Assembly (NCBI RefSeq): GCF_041381155.1
Contig: NC_091137.1
Location: 13,883,765-13,947,764 of the forward strand
Direction: 5' to 3'
Origin: Argopecten irradians
Taxonomy: Eukaryota > Mollusca > Bivalvia > Pectinida > Pectinidae
Length of the DNA: 64,000 nt
Shown here: positions 1-12,713 of the stretch, piece by piece
Position numbering within the stretch: the first letter of the stretch is position 1
How the letters are laid out: each line of letters starts with the position of its first letter
Notes under the pieces: generated by a model
What the model was told of the DNA's origin: nothing
Database searches by the model: none
What the model saw: only the letters and a program-made list of their open reading frames with translations
Translations under genes and position numbers: made by a program

Positions 1-2465
1 TGCAAGTTGATGGTTACATTTAAAAGTAATTCATAAGTGCATGATCACAAATACACTACAAAACAATTAATCAGCTTGTTACATTTACATACACATGGAC
101 TTCAAGTTGGTATATTTTACAAGGTTTAACATCTGTAATAATTTTGTTAAATATAATTAAAATTCCGAGCCGGTTGTACTTTACACGACAAATGCTCCAC
201 ATGCAATAATTATAAAAGCTGATTTCCATTTTGTTTGACACTCTTGTAAACAAAAAAATCCAATGAAGCAAATAGGTCATCATTTTTTTATCAAAGGAGG
301 AAGTCAAATAAACCAAGGAATAAACATATATTTTTGAACATGTACATATACGAGCTGTTATCACTTATTTGTAGTATCTGATCGAACACGAATATATTAA
401 GTCTTATATATATCAATCACAAATACGTGAACTATATATTTTATGATGGGTACGAGTTCGCCAAATTCCATGAGTACGGGTTAGCCATGATTGGTTGAGA
501 GTTCGCCAAATGTGGGTACGAGTTTGTTTGGGTACGAAATTGAATGGGTAAGGGATTACCATAATTCGATCCAAATTAGTAACTGACAACTTAGAACGCA
601 CTGTGGAAATGGACATGTACCTTTCATTGATTATAGGCAATTAATGGCTATTATAATATAGGATTCTTTCATGTCACTTGGAATTATATTTACTCAAAAC
701 CTAATACAACTTGTCAATATCTTGTAAGTGTCATCATTCAAACAAATGAATACTGTGTAGTTGCTGTATTTGAAGTGGACACAGAGAGAATATACTGTAG
801 ATTAAGGATTTTTTTTCTCATTATAAACAGCACCCTTCAATCCAAAAGTCTAAATAGGATGACACTTGTGTATACATAGATTTCTTTTCTGCACCATAGG
901 ATCTGGAAATAAAACTGTTAAAACTTACCATCACTGTTTTGTCAATGTTTCTGCTACTTGGAATAGTTTGAAACAATTGTTTATGTGAAAACAAATCTTA
1001 AATGGATTATTTGACTTGTACTTTGAAATGTTTGCTTTCTTCTGAAAGACTTGGTAAATGATGATAGTCTTTTCATTCAAATCAGAAATATTTCATGCCA
1101 TATCATGATCCCTTTAGGTAGATAAATGTATTATTATTATTTATATTCAAAATGAAATACACATGCACTCTTTACACATACTTCATAGCACTTTATTTAG
1201 ATATACATGTATGAATCCTTATGTGCACATAGTTTCAAATAAAACCAATTTGAATTGACCTACATGTAAATCTTAAAAAGTTGATAAGCTGATGACAACA
1301 AAAGGTAATCAGTGGTAGGTGTTGCTGTCTAAAAGAAGAGGACGCTGAAAGAATGTACATGTTTGTACTTATGTGCGTTTGCTTATGTGAATTGTATTCC
1401 ACCGCTTTCATGAAGAAGTTAAACTGTTATCTCTTTCATTTTATGTGGTTATATATTAGAGCTGATTGTCAGCAATTAAGCAAATTATTATTTATTTATA
1501 ATTTGATGATAACTATATACAAATGATAAATGCATATACATCAAACCATACTGTGTTACAAATGCACTTTGATGATGCATGATACTGCAGCTATTGATGT
1601 AAAAATGCATGTAATAAAGTTTTTTTTTTTTTACTTTTTAGAACATAGTACATTGTAACTATGCTAGAAATCCATCTATACATTAATCACATTTTAGCCA
1701 GAATGGTACCTTCAAACTTCAGAAAACACAGAATCGGAGATCCTATATATAAAAAACTGGAAAGAAAACCTGGCTTATATACACATGTTACATGTATTGT
1801 ATATATTTTTATTTGTTGGATATAAATACATGTACAATACACTCAGGTGCATCAAACTTCTTTAGTGATTGATATGCATGTAAATTTCTTGTGAAATTAC
1901 TGATGCTAGCAAACTGCTCAAACCAAAAGAAAACTATCTTCAAATCTTGATATTTGCAATTATTTTTTCAAGCTGACAGAAATCTTGTGTATCTAGCCTC
2001 ACTGCATTGTCTCTTTAGTAAGGGATATGGCCATGACAGCGACACATAGGAAAACTGCCAAAAAAATTACACTATGTGTATTATGTAACGAACATCATAA
2101 AAAAATGATGATTGTATGAGAATTTGAAGACATAATTGTTTGTTATTTGATTTGGAATACAGATGGAAAATACATTAGAAATTTATGAGAAAATGATTCT
2201 TTTAGGTACACTTTCAGACATAACCTATGATCTTTTTCTAATCAGTGACATTTTCCCACCCATTTCTTCCAGAAATGGTTAATTATTTTTCAGGTTAGTT
2301 TATAAGTGTTCAAGCCCTTGGTTTGAAGATTTTATTGCTTTCAGCTGGCTGTGACATTGTCTTAGGACTAGTATAAACCAAAGTCTTAGAAGTAAACATA
2401 CATGTACATTGTAATAACCAAATATGCATTATATATTTGTAGCGGGATTAGACTGGGGCGATCAT
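1..2465. other. AT-rich intergenic DNA, no gene recognised
   Basis: I see no credible coding exon here. The short open frames have no start context, domain or signal peptide. Around 440-560 the phrase 'gggtacgag' and the word 'ttcgccaaat' recur in a small degenerate direct repeat. Words such as 'tacatgta' recur, as they do through the whole window. Confidence 0.6.
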
Positions 2466-2469
2466 CGGT

Positions 2470-2541
2470 GACCAGATAGCTCAGTTGGTAGAGCACTCGG
2501 CTAGTGTTCTGAGGGTCCAGGGTTCGAATCCCGGTCTGGCC
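2470..2541 (+). repeat. tRNA-derived SINE head (tRNA-like sequence)
   Basis: A tRNA-like fold is visible. The ends gaccaga/tctggcc pair over seven positions with one A-C mismatch. A perfect D stem gctc/gagc encloses the box A-like agttggta, an anticodon stem ctcgg/ctgag closes an oversized 8-base loop, and a TtcgaaT T-loop supplies box B. The mismatches, the enlarged anticodon loop and the unrelated AT-rich tail that follows argue for a tRNA-derived SINE or pseudo-tRNA, not a working tRNA gene. The tail probably continues to about 2700, but its 3' end is not clear. Confidence 0.6.
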
Positions 2542-3379
2542 GCTACATTTTCTCCTGTATATATACCAGGGATCAAATCTAGGTTGTGGGGAAAACTATG
2601 GTCCTTTTCAAAATTGGGAAAAGTTTATAATAGCTGCATTATCAGATATTTGACCATTCTCATTTTGGTAGAAATAATCATTTTGAAGTGTTATAACACC
2701 TAGAATGTTATTGCAGGATTCAGTAAACAGTTTTTTGATGCTGTGAAACAGCATTCTTAGGTACACTCGGCGAGCCTGTGCACATCAAAACAATGAAACC
2801 ACTCTGCGATGAAATTTAAAAGTTGTTTTGTTCATTTCACGTAATACTTGATAGTATGAAAAAATAAAACCCCAATATTCAAAACCACAGACATAGAATT
2901 TGTACATACGTATACACCATGAATGGAGTGTTTTAAGTATTCAGTTGGGACTCTATGATATTTGTATTACTCCGAGAACACTGGTCTCCCGAAAATCACG
3001 AACAACGCCTTCTTCGCTGTCTTCCTCCGCGACAGACTTTCGATGGATTTTGGATTGTGTATGTTTATTTAAATTTTACGTAATTCATGCTAATGATCGA
3101 TTATTGTAATCAAATGTTAGGAAGGTAACTGCAAAAGAAAGTTCTTATAACGCTTATAAAGTTTTTTGTGTTGGTTGTATTGACGAACTATATCTGAGAT
3201 ATTATTGCGCAGTAAAAGTTAATAGTTTTTAGTACGTACGTTTTCCTCCCTTGATCTGTCACTGGGAGTTCTGTCTTTTGTTTCAACATAAAATTACAAA
3301 ATATAATGATAATATAGATCTATTTATGTACGGGCAACTTAAAGTGACAAATAAACTTATATTGCCGTGTAATGTACGG

Positions 3380-3672
3380 TAGCCTTATGAAGACTTGCTA
3401 AAGTCCGATGTATTGCAGGGAGTTTTCATGATGTTAGCGTTCTTATGAATTCAAAGGAAATTTGACTGTTATAACCAAATAATGTACCCTTTACTTGACA
3501 CACGATAAATGTTCTGCACGATAATATCTCGCCAACCAGTTACTGTTAGGCTTACGAAGACTTGCTAAAGTCCGATACATTACATGAAGTTTTCTTGATG
3601 TTAACGGCTAGCGTTCTTGTGAATTTAAAAAGAAATCCGAGTGATATACGTAATGAAATAATGTACCTTTTT
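3380..3672. repeat. imperfect direct duplication, two copies about 167 bp apart
   Basis: Two diverged copies of about 115-125 bp (about 3380-3492 and 3547-3672) share the block 'agacttgctaaagtccgat', then a 'gttttc.tgatgtta' block, 'agcgttcttgtgaat' and 'aataatgtacc'. They form a local tandem duplication with indels. No coding content is apparent. The surrounding 2.7-5.5 kb holds nothing else I recognise. Confidence 0.6.
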
Positions 3673-5540
3673 TTTGGCAAAAGTATCTGGCTATGATTTA
3701 TTAGTCAAAAGTCGTCAAGGCAACCCATGTTAGTTTTCTAAAAAGGAAACCAAAACATATCGGAAATGGTGATATTTCTAATGTTATATATTTCCGAAAA
3801 TATTCTTCAATGTTAAGTGGATATCAAGATACGAAAAATGTTCACTTATTATTTTTTTGTCTTTGAAGAAACATTGATGAAATTGATAATTTAGTAATTA
3901 ATAAAGAATTATAAAAAATGATACTCAGATTCTGAACGGTTTTATTAGAAACATATATACATATATGTATTTGTGTTTCTGGTTTCATTGGTGTTGAAAT
4001 CGTTACTTCAAAAATAATTTAGAAATAAAATATTACAGTTTTTTCAGGATAATAAGTTATTCGACTTATTGTTCTTGAAAAACTTCATATATCATAAAAT
4101 AAATAGGGTATATCGTAAATATTTTTTGTTAAACTCTGAAATTCAACACTGCACACTTATATATAGTTTACTAAATTCTATCTTTAAATGAAAAACCAAT
4201 TTCTTTATTCCTTTGTTTGAGTCCTTCATTCACAGCATCTATGAGTGGCCTTGGCACTTTGATTATGCTCCATCATCATAGATATATGTAGCAGATGTAT
4301 AATAAATATGAAGACATTTACAACCAAAGGCTTAAAATGTGATGAAAAATAAGACAAAGGGGGATTTTTGTCATAAAAAGTGTTCAGTTTTAGCTTCAAA
4401 TAGGATTTTTTTTTTTAAAGTTTAGAGGGGAATTCAATCCTTGAGGGGAACTAACCATAAACGGTTCTAAATCAGAGCTAGATTGATACCTGTATGTACA
4501 TGTAATTGTTGTAAAAACAAAAAAACATACTCTTTTGAATGTTGTATACATCTACATTTGTACATGTTATGATGTACATACATGTAGTAACAACATTCAT
4601 TTAATTATTTACATTAAGCATGTTTTCATATGGTTTATTAGAAGACAAATTCAGTCTACAGGTTCATATTTGTAGTCTGTTCCAATATGGTTATGATATT
4701 GGGAAATGTTTTTTTTAGATTTACATTCATACAATTTAAATACACATGTACATAAAATTAACAAAATGTTTGTTACGAGGTGACATTACATAACTTTATT
4801 CAGTTTCTAAATCATAAGTTTTGTTAATTATAATTTTATAGGAAGAGGTATTTTTATGTAGATACTGTAGGATGTTATTCAAATGCGTTGAGACCTCCAA
4901 TACACTCTTCATGTGCTCATGGTCGAAGAAGACACAATATTTTTTGACCTGAAACACGGCTACTGTTACAGTCGTTCCTCAAAGCAACTTTTGATTCAGC
5001 CCAGTTGCTTACAAAACAGAACATGTAGAATAATTGTCTAAAGACGTTATAACCATGTCTAAATGTACATCTTTAATACAAGCTATGTCTAGAAACTCAC
5101 CGTCAAACAAGGTAGCTGTATCTACAGCGAAAGGTAACTTGTATGTAACCAGTGTAATATAACCGCCATTATATCCAGTTACCGGGCGACTTAGAGTCGG
5201 TAGTTTTTCTAGTGAATATGACTTGACAGTTAACTATGTTCTTTCACTTTGTTTAAACAACAGTTCAAAATCCAAACATAACATACATGTACCTCTAAAA
5301 TTTCGTAATTTAAGTGTTTTACGCAAAAGATCAGCTGACATCTACTAAACCGGAAGTTCCTTTACTCCCGGCGCTACTATCGCTTTACAAAGGGCGATAA
5401 CTCAAAAAAAGTTATGTTGATACGTCTATACTAGTAAATTAACATGGTTTACCTGCTATTGAACTTGCAGTCTAGAGATCGAGTATAAATTATTTTGGTG
5501 TAAGTTGTTTACAGTACAAGATTTTAATTGTATGTTACAG

Positions 5541-6239
5541 GAAGATCCCAGCTGTCCGGTGACATCATTTAAGAAGTATGTGGGCAAACTGCATCCTGAA
5601 AACAGCAACTTCTGACAGAGACCTAAGAAACATTTTGATGAGAATGACAGTGTGTGGTATGAAAACATTCCAGTTGGAAAGAATGCATTGTATACATATA
5701 TGCAAAAATTAAGTATTGATTATAACCTCACCAAGAAATATACTAATCATTGTATCCGCGCAACTAGCATTACAACACTTGACCACTTTGGAGTCGAAGC
5801 CCGACATATTATGGGTATTTCTGGTCACAAGAATGAAAATTCTATAAAGTCATACAGTTCGAAACTGTGCGATAATAAGAAACGCCAAATGTCGGATATT
5901 CTGAGTGAAGGTATTGTCCCACCTAAAAAGAGTATTAAAATGTGTACATCCACAGCCAACAGTCACAGCATTGTCAGCTTAACTCAACCTGCTCCTCTTC
6001 TGCCCGCTAGTTCACAGCCTCTTGAAATACCAGACTTTCTTGAAAGTGATGAAATTGATAGCATTCTATCAATGATAATGAGCAGAAATGTACAATCACT
6101 GGCATGGGTGACATGGGTGAACCTACAAATCCAAGCATGCCTTCTAGCTCTGCTTTCACCTTTTCAAACTGTCATGTTACATTCAATATTACAAAACATT
6201 AAATATGTTTTGATGATAGTGTTTACTGACTGTTGTTGA
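5541..6239 (+). pseudogene. Crypton-type tyrosine recombinase, C-terminal remnant
   Basis: This is the catalytic end of a tyrosine recombinase of the kind encoded by animal Cryptons and related uncharacterised genes. An apparent 3' splice site (tgttacag) at 5540 opens a frame that runs into the catalytic core. There, the motif HCIRATS (about 5752-5772) carries the H-x-x-R box, and SGHKNENSIKSYS (about 5820-5858) carries the G-H-K segment with the putative nucleophilic Tyr in SYS. Two lesions mark it as dead. One is an in-frame TGA at 5613-5615. The other is a frame change near 6095-6110, after which the better C-terminus continues in the next frame and stops at 6200-6202. Only one exon is seen and no upstream recombinase exons were found. 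The frame from the GTG at 5652 is open, but that is unlikely to be a start. Family assignment rests on the motifs only. Confidence 0.65.
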
Positions 6240-6960
6240 GAAAACAAATGACAAGATGTCATGAAAATGTTACACTGAACTTTTAACTGTTAAATTTCCA
6301 TGTTATATTACAACAGGAAGTTTTGATGATAAAGTTTAATGGCTCATTTCCAGTGAAAAATACACATTTTTATCATATAGTTGTTGCATTGCATATATTT
6401 AAATACAATTGGTGTTTGTTTAACATGCAATAATTTGAAATGAATGACTAGTATTTGCTGGTAAAAATAAATGAATTGATACCTTAAAATCTCTTTTGTG
6501 TTATTTGATTTACCCAATTTACTCTGCCTATGTAAACAGAGCCTATAATAATCATGTTTCCACTAATAACAATGTTGTGTGTTTTATCAATATTAATATC
6601 TCACATAAAATTGGTTAAAATAACTTATGAAAAAACACTGTATTTTTTGTTAACATTTTAATTGGAAACATGAATCGTTATGGTGTTTGGTTAATAAGGA
6701 AGGGTATTCAATTCAGCATATTACATGTAGCAGCTGATGACTACCACAGGGACAATGTTGCAAGAACCATGCCACATATATTGACTACAGCAAATTGAGA
6801 AGGTTCATTTTCCTTAGAAGATAAGTATCAGAGCACAATAGGTGTGTAGGAGTTTTCTTTCCACTCCAGATCTTCACTTCGCGATTCAGATATGATTTAA
6901 AACAACACTAATGATTTTTTTTTTCTGTTAAATTCATATCTTAAGTTTGTATCGGTATAT
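6240..6960. other. AT-rich spacer, no gene recognised
   Basis: The spacer runs between the recombinase remnant and the foldback/minisatellite block. I see no coding exon or repeat that can be delimited. Confidence 0.5.
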
Positions 6961-6964
6961 CAAA

Positions 6965-7067
6965 ACAGTTAAAGTATGGGGTTGAGGGATATAGAAGCCT
7001 CGGGAAATAGACATGATCTCGGGACACCAGAAACTTGCTATATCCCTCAACCCCATACTTTAACTGT
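6965..7067. repeat. foldback (hairpin) element at the edge of a minisatellite
   Basis: The arms 6965-6993 and 7039-7067 are perfect 29-bp inverted repeats (core 'tatggggttgagggatat') separated by a 45-bp loop. It looks like a small foldback MITE. It sits directly before the 50-bp minisatellite and may have seeded or bounded it. Confidence 0.8.
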
Positions 7068-7074
7068 ATACTAA

Positions 7075-8728
7075 GATATGGATTGTATATATTTTATACT
7101 GTTATAGTAGTTGATAAATATCTAGGATATTGATTGATATATCTTTTATACCGCAAGTAGTTGACAAAAGTCTAGAATAAAAACAAACATAGTGTAATAC
7201 CGTAAGAAGTTGAAACATGTCTAGAATACGGTTTGATATATATTTTATACCATTAGTAGTTCATAAACGCCTAGGATATATATTGTATATGTTTTATACC
7301 GTTAGTAGTTGATAAATGTCTAAGACATGAATATATGTTTTATACCGTTAGTAGGTGATAGATGTCTAGGTTATTGATTGATATATGTTTTGTACCGTAT
7401 GAGGTTGATTAATGTCAAGGATAAGGATTGTTATATATGTTTTATACTGTTATAGTAGTTAATGAATGTCTAGGATATAGTTTGAAATATGTTTTATACC
7501 TTTAGTAGTTGATAGATGTTTAGGAGATAGATTGATATATGTATTATACCGTAAATACTTGTTTTATACTGTTAGTAGTTGATACATATCTAGGCTATGG
7601 ATTAATATATGTTTTATACCTTAAATACTTGATAAATGTCTAGGATATGGATTAATATATAGTTCCTATCGTAAGTAGTGTATAAATGTCTAGGATATGG
7701 ATTGTATATGTTTTATACCATAAGAAGTGTATAGATGTCTAGGATATGGATTGCTATATGTTTTATACCGTTAGTAGTTGATAAATGTCTAGGATATAGT
7801 TTGATATATGTTTCATACCTTTAGTAGTTGATAAATGTCTAGGATATAGTTTGATATGTTTCATACCTTTAGTAGTTGATAAATGTCTAAGATATGGATT
7901 GATTTATGTTTTATACCGTAAGTAGATGATAAATGTCTAGGATATGGATTGATATATGTTTTATACCGTAAGTAGTTGATAGATGTCTAGGATATAGTTT
8001 GATATCTGTTATATACCTTTAGTAGTTTATAGATGTTTAGGAGATAGATTGATATATGTATTATACCGTAAAAACTTGTTTTATACTGTTAGTAGTTGAT
8101 ACATATCTAGGCTATGGATTAATATATGTTTCATACTGTTATAGTATTTGATTAATGTCAAGGATATATAATGATATGTTTTATACCGTAAGTAGTTGAT
8201 AAATGTCTAGGATATAGATTGATTTATGTTTTATATCGTTAGTAGTTGATAAATGTCTAAGGCATGAATTGATATATGTTTTATACTGTTATAGTATTTG
8301 ATTAATGTCAAGGATATATAATGATATGTTTTATACCGTAAGTAGTTGCTAAATGTCTAGGATATGCATTGTATATGTTTTATACTGTTAGTAGTTAATG
8401 AATGTCTAGGATATAGTTTAAAATATATGTTCTATACCTTTAGTAGTTTAGGAGATAGATTGATATATGTGTTATACCGTAAATACTTGTTTTATACTGT
8501 TAGTTGTTGATACATATCTAGGCTATGGATTAATATATGTTTTATACCTTTAATACTTGATAAATGTCTAGGATATAGATTGATTTATGTTTGATACCGT
8601 AAGTAGTTGATAAATGTCTATGATATGCATTGTATATGTTTTTATACTGTTAGTAAGTGATAAATATTATACCGTTAGTAGTTGATAAATGCCTAGGATA
8701 TAAATTGATATATATTTTATTGGTAATC
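7075..8728. repeat. minisatellite, about 50-bp unit, about 33 diverged copies
   Basis: The unit reads roughly 'gttttataccgtaagtagtt' followed by 'gataaatgtctaggatatgg' and 'attgatatat', 50 bp in all. Copies differ by substitutions and short indels (for example ccgtaag / ccgttag / cctttag), and a few units are shortened. Blocks of several units seem to recur (for example 'ctaggctatggattaatat' near 7590, 8110 and 8520), which suggests higher-order duplication. There is no coding potential. Confidence 0.85.
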
Positions 8729-8776
8729 GTTCAACATAGTTTGTCCAATCATTTATTGCAATTCGTTACTAAAAAC

Positions 8777-8914
8777 ATTATTGCCTTCTTTTGAGGGCAT
8801 TATGGTCTTACAGTGTTGTCTTGTGATGGCATAGTATCCTCGCCTCCGGCTCGGTACTATACCATCCCTCGACAACACTATTAGACCATAGTGCCCTCAA
8901 AAGAATGCAATAAT
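8777..8914. repeat. foldback MITE, family shared with 43.8 kb
   Basis: The arms 8777-8807 and 8884-8914 form a 31-bp inverted repeat with two mismatches (core 'ttttgagggca'). The loop has a second, inner complementarity and the phrase 'gtatcctcgcctc'. The same core and loop occur at 43757-43895, so this is a dispersed family. It lies about 160 bp downstream of the stop of the minus-strand peptide gene. Confidence 0.8.
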
Positions 8915-9075
8915 ATATAATTATTTTATTATATATAATAAAATTTATACGTATATGATGCTTAATTAATTTTATTTAATCTTTGCCTGATCACATCAGT
9001 CCTAATTCACTAGATCCTCGATACTTTTTTTAACTAGCAGAGTCATTTTTTATAAGTGTTCCATGAGATGAGACA

Positions 9076-9285
9076 CTATCCTCGTCGTATACAGTTGTTC
9101 ACACAACTTCGATACTGTGGGTAACAACGTCGACAGCGCCTTAAGATTTGTAAACATCTCCGTCGACAGAGAGCTAAAGGAGCGGGACCTTTGTAGTACA
9201 CCCAGGCATCCATTTCACGTTGGGCCAGAGTCGTGAGGAACATAGTGGATATAATCACAATGCTCAAGATAAAGGCGATCTTCAT
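9076..9285 (-). CDS. secreted Arg-rich six-Cys peptide, copy 1 (shortest central loop)
   Basis: This 69-residue precursor has a hydrophobic signal peptide of about 21 residues ending TTLA. The mature part is about 48 residues with 11 Arg, 1 Lys and 2 acidic residues (net about +10). Its cysteines at 40, 44, 51, 54, 61 and 65 give C-x3-C-x6-C-x2-C-x6-C-x3-C, the same mirror frame as the other copies but with the shortest centre (N=2). The C-terminus is RRG, so the last Gly could serve as an amidation donor. It is the most diverged member: its signal lacks the acidic 'E/D-Ala' end, and no 5'UTR intron is evident. A TATA box (CTATAAATAG on the minus strand, 9357-9366) lies about 72 bp before the ATG. 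A possible polyadenylation signal is at 8971-8976. An antimicrobial role is inferred from charge, cysteines and secretion; I recognise no named family. Confidence 0.82.
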   Translation of the reverse strand: MKIAFILSIVIISTMFLTTLAQREMDAWVYYKGPAPLALCRRRCLQILRRCRRCYPQYRSCVNNCIRRG

Positions 9286-9356
9286 ATTGGCGAAACTAAA
9301 ACGTAATATTATATTTAGTTAGCTAGTTGTACCTCATAACGAATACAAATGGATAT

Positions 9357-9366
9357 CTATTTATAG
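9357..9366 (-). promoter_or_regulatory. TATA box of copy 1
   Basis: CTATAAATAG on the minus strand matches the TATA consensus closely. It would place the start site about 45 nt before the ATG with no intron between, unlike the other members. Confidence 0.5.
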
Positions 9367-9399
9367 CAACACATTGTTTCGATTTCTTTGTCGTGAAAA

Positions 9400-11580
9400 A
9401 ACGTACTTGATTTCTGACATTATAGCCATTTATAAAAATGCTGATGTAATACTAGTGTTTTACCAAGCAACCCTGAATTAGTATTTAACTTAAGCTAACA
9501 AAATCCCTATCTTTTTAAATCATTCAGCTATGAATGTTCATAACGAATCTGTCCAGCCTTTGAATAAGACAAGTTCCAAACAAAACCATGATACCATATA
9601 TCGAGGTTACACAAAGTTCTGTATGGGATTTAATATACACAGTAATTATATAATACATACAAAGGGCAAGCTTTAGCAACTGTAACTTTTAAACAAGACC
9701 TTACATATGCTAAAGTTTTAAAACTTCGATCAAAGAAAATGATATGTCAGCACTCTCATTCAACATCGCATGCATGAAATCCTCTTTTAAAAGTTTTCTT
9801 TCAATGCAATTATAAAAAATGAAGTGAATAAATTAACGAAATGCCATCATTTACGTTGTGCAAATAATGCTTGAATATTCATTATGAATAATGAGCCTCG
9901 ATCTGTCCACTCCATTACCCACTATGCTGTTACACATAGGTCGATTGCTTTCTTAATCGAATGAACATCATGACGGTTGATTACACTTTAACTTATCAAC
10001 TAAATCTTTATATTTAGTTTATTTGTTGCCTTTATCACAAGACACCAAAACCACCAAGCAGTTTAGACTAAGCCAACTTATATGTGCCGCCACAAGCAAA
10101 GTCCATGTAACCTGGTCGGTTACTCAAAACATGCGTCTAAGATTATTTCGGGATTCTGAAACTTATCATAGATATAATCGAATTGATGGGATTTATCGAT
10201 ACACAGTTTGTTCAATATTTATACAAAAAGAGTTGGAAGAAACATGTAATTATGACAAATATTTATATCATTAACAGGGAAAAGCCGAAAAATTAAAACG
10301 TGCTGGATAGGTTTTTTTGTTTTGTTTCTGCAAACTATTTATTATATACACAAAATTATTTATAATGATATATATATAATAATTTATACACAAAACTTTA
10401 TTACTTTAAACAAATCGAAATACCTTTAACAAATATAAAAAAATGATTAATGCAATATGAGCAAAAACATAGGAAGGCTATTTTCAATTTCTGATATCTA
10501 AACACACTAGTTATATCAGTTGAAATATGGCTATTGTTTTTGAAATATTCGATTTTCATTATTTATGGTTTTTTCATATTCACTTACTGGTCTAATATGA
10601 AATAAATAAGCAGTTTTCAGAGATTTTCTATCAATTTGTTCTTAGACAGTGTATAGTTGTTCCTTTAAATCTTTTCATATACATTTGAAATATGTTGATT
10701 CCATTTTGCCTCATCAATTAGTGAAAGACCAAGATAAATAGGTATTTTATTTTCATCAATCGGATTATTATAAACATCTATACTATAAATTGTCATTGGT
10801 AAATTTGACGGCTTTTCACCAAAAAGGAATTTCTGTCAAATTAATTAATATTAACAAACTTGACAGCACTTTATCTCAACATGCTACATGTTTCAGGTGT
10901 CTAGGCATTTCAGAGTTCAACAAGAAGTTGTTTAAAGATTTAAGGATTTTGGTCATTTATGTCAGCATGCTTACATATACCTCATATTAGGTCTCTGGGC
11001 CTAGGCCTTCTAGAACTTGAGAAGGAGAACTTCTTGAACTATCGAAAAAATAGCACCTTTGAACTTTGAACCTTATGTCCATACGGAAGTTTTACAGAAA
11101 AAATGTTATTTGCTCTAATTTTGATTCTACATAACATATAAAAAACAGAAAGAAATTTGTCAAGCCGTTAAACGAGATATTTACATAATAAATTCATAAA
11201 ACATGAAGTCAGGTCATAGCGGCCATATAGTGGATTTTTAAACAACATAAAAATGCTGCTGTCACACCTTCAACTCATGTCCTACAATATGGTGACATGT
11301 TCCATTTCGGAGATCCTTTGTATATACCTTTCTGCGCAGAAGAATAATAAAAACAGAAAAACACAGTAGATCTTTTCTTCCATATTTGAAACGCCCTTAT
11401 TACACAGATTCTGTTTTATCAGGATTAAATTTGTCGTATCATTTACATATTAGTATTATTGACATCACATGACTAACTTTGAGCTAATTCATGCGGAGTA
11501 CTGTCACATAAACCATACAAGAAAGTATCATCGCCAAATGTTTTAACCATACGCCTTCTAGCTTCGCGCTAGGGGGAATT
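9400..11580. other. AT-rich intergenic DNA, no gene recognised
   Basis: The short open frames near 10023-10274 and 10790-10990 lack signal peptides, domains or repeats. Nothing else can be supported. Confidence 0.5.
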
Positions 11581-11583
11581 TCT

Positions 11584-11650
11584 CGTTAGATCAGTCGGTA
11601 GAGCGGCGGACTAGTAAGTCCGGGTCGCGGGCTTGAGCCTGTCTGGCGGC
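11584..11650 (+). repeat. tRNA-like SINE fragment
   Basis: A D-arm-like 'gatcagtcggtagagc', an anticodon-arm-like 'ggactagtaagtcc' and a T-arm-like 'gcgggcttgagcctgtc' occur in tRNA order. The T-loop deviates from TtcgaaT and the acceptor stem does not close. This is a tRNA-derived SINE remnant, not a tRNA gene. Confidence 0.55.
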
Positions 11651-11776
11651 ACACTACTCTCGCCCAGTTAAATTTGGTTCCATAGACCACTCCAAGCGAA
11701 AGTTATACGAGATTGAAAGGCTTCGTTGGAGACAGAGCCTTGGTTGTTCGGTGTTCCGTGGCGAACACGTCTGAAA

Positions 11777-11807
11777 GGGGGGGCGGGGGGGGGGGGGGGG
11801 GGGGGGG
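11777..11807 (+). repeat. poly-G tract (G-quadruplex-prone)
   Basis: The tract is thirty-one bases, all G except one C at 11784. It can form G-quadruplexes and is prone to sequencing or assembly error. It lies between two SINE-like fragments. Confidence 0.9.
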
Positions 11808-11863
11808 TAGTGTAGCAGGTTTTATTTGTACATAGTGATACGGTCGCGCTATGAGGAATGTCC

Positions 11864-11925
11864 CTTTAGCGACAGACCAATAAGTCAGGGGTGTCGCGGG
11901 TTCGAGCCCGGCTGGCGACACACCA
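11864..11925 (+). repeat. second tRNA-like SINE fragment
   Basis: It contains a good box B / T-arm (gcgggttcgagcccggc) and the tail 'tggcgacacaccactatcaccc', which resembles the tail 'tggcggcacactactctcgccc' of the fragment at 11584. The two are probably members of one SINE family interrupted by the G tract. The box A half is poorly preserved. Confidence 0.5.
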
Positions 11926-12713
11926 CTATCACCCTGTTGCAATGAAATATAAATGAACAGAAATTATCAAGCAAAGCTACATAGCATTTTAGCACAATAC
12001 TGCGATATGATATAAATGAAATACAATAAACATAGCTACATGATAGTATTTTAGCACAATATTACAATATGAATGAACTACATTTAAGCAAGGCTACGTA
12101 GTATTTTAGCACAATACTACGAAGTGATATCAATGAACTATAATTAAACGTAGCTACATAATAGTATTTAAGGACAACACTACAATATGAATAACTACAA
12201 TTATTTACAAATCTTCATGGTAGTAAATGCATTTTTGGCTTTTCCATCATTTAACAGAACAGATATCCTCAGATAATTGTACTACAGGAACTTGCAGAGT
12301 ACTTGACTAGACATGTATAACATTTCATGAGATACTTCTCCCCTTCTTGTACTGTGATATGTGTTTTTTGTTGTTGTTGTTACTACAAGCTATAAAGGGG
12401 CATGATGGATATGGGTCCACATCGCAGATGGCAGATATAGTAAAATTTTAGGGAAAGGTCCAGATTACAGTAAGAAGTATATAGAGGCTATTTCCCCAGG
12501 GAATTAATTAAGTTATCCAAACTATTTACATTTGCTACATTTCTTTAATTGTAAAGGTATGTCAGAAGTCAACCCGATCATCAAAATTAATCAATGGGTA
12601 GACCCCGATAAACGATGGGGCACAATTACAATTTAAATCTGTAAGGCTGCACTTTAAATATGGTGTCACATAACCGAGCCAATCCAATTAAAGTTAGCAC
12701 TGCAGAGGCATGG

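Noticed and set aside
2470-2541. Functional tRNA gene
   Set aside because: There is an acceptor mismatch and a T-stem mismatch, the anticodon loop has eight bases, and it is followed by SINE-like sequence.
9076-9285. Reading the peptides as defensins or big defensins
   Set aside because: The cysteine spacing is mirror-symmetric (x3, x6, N, x6, x3) and lacks the C-x-C and Gly-x-Cys features of defensins.
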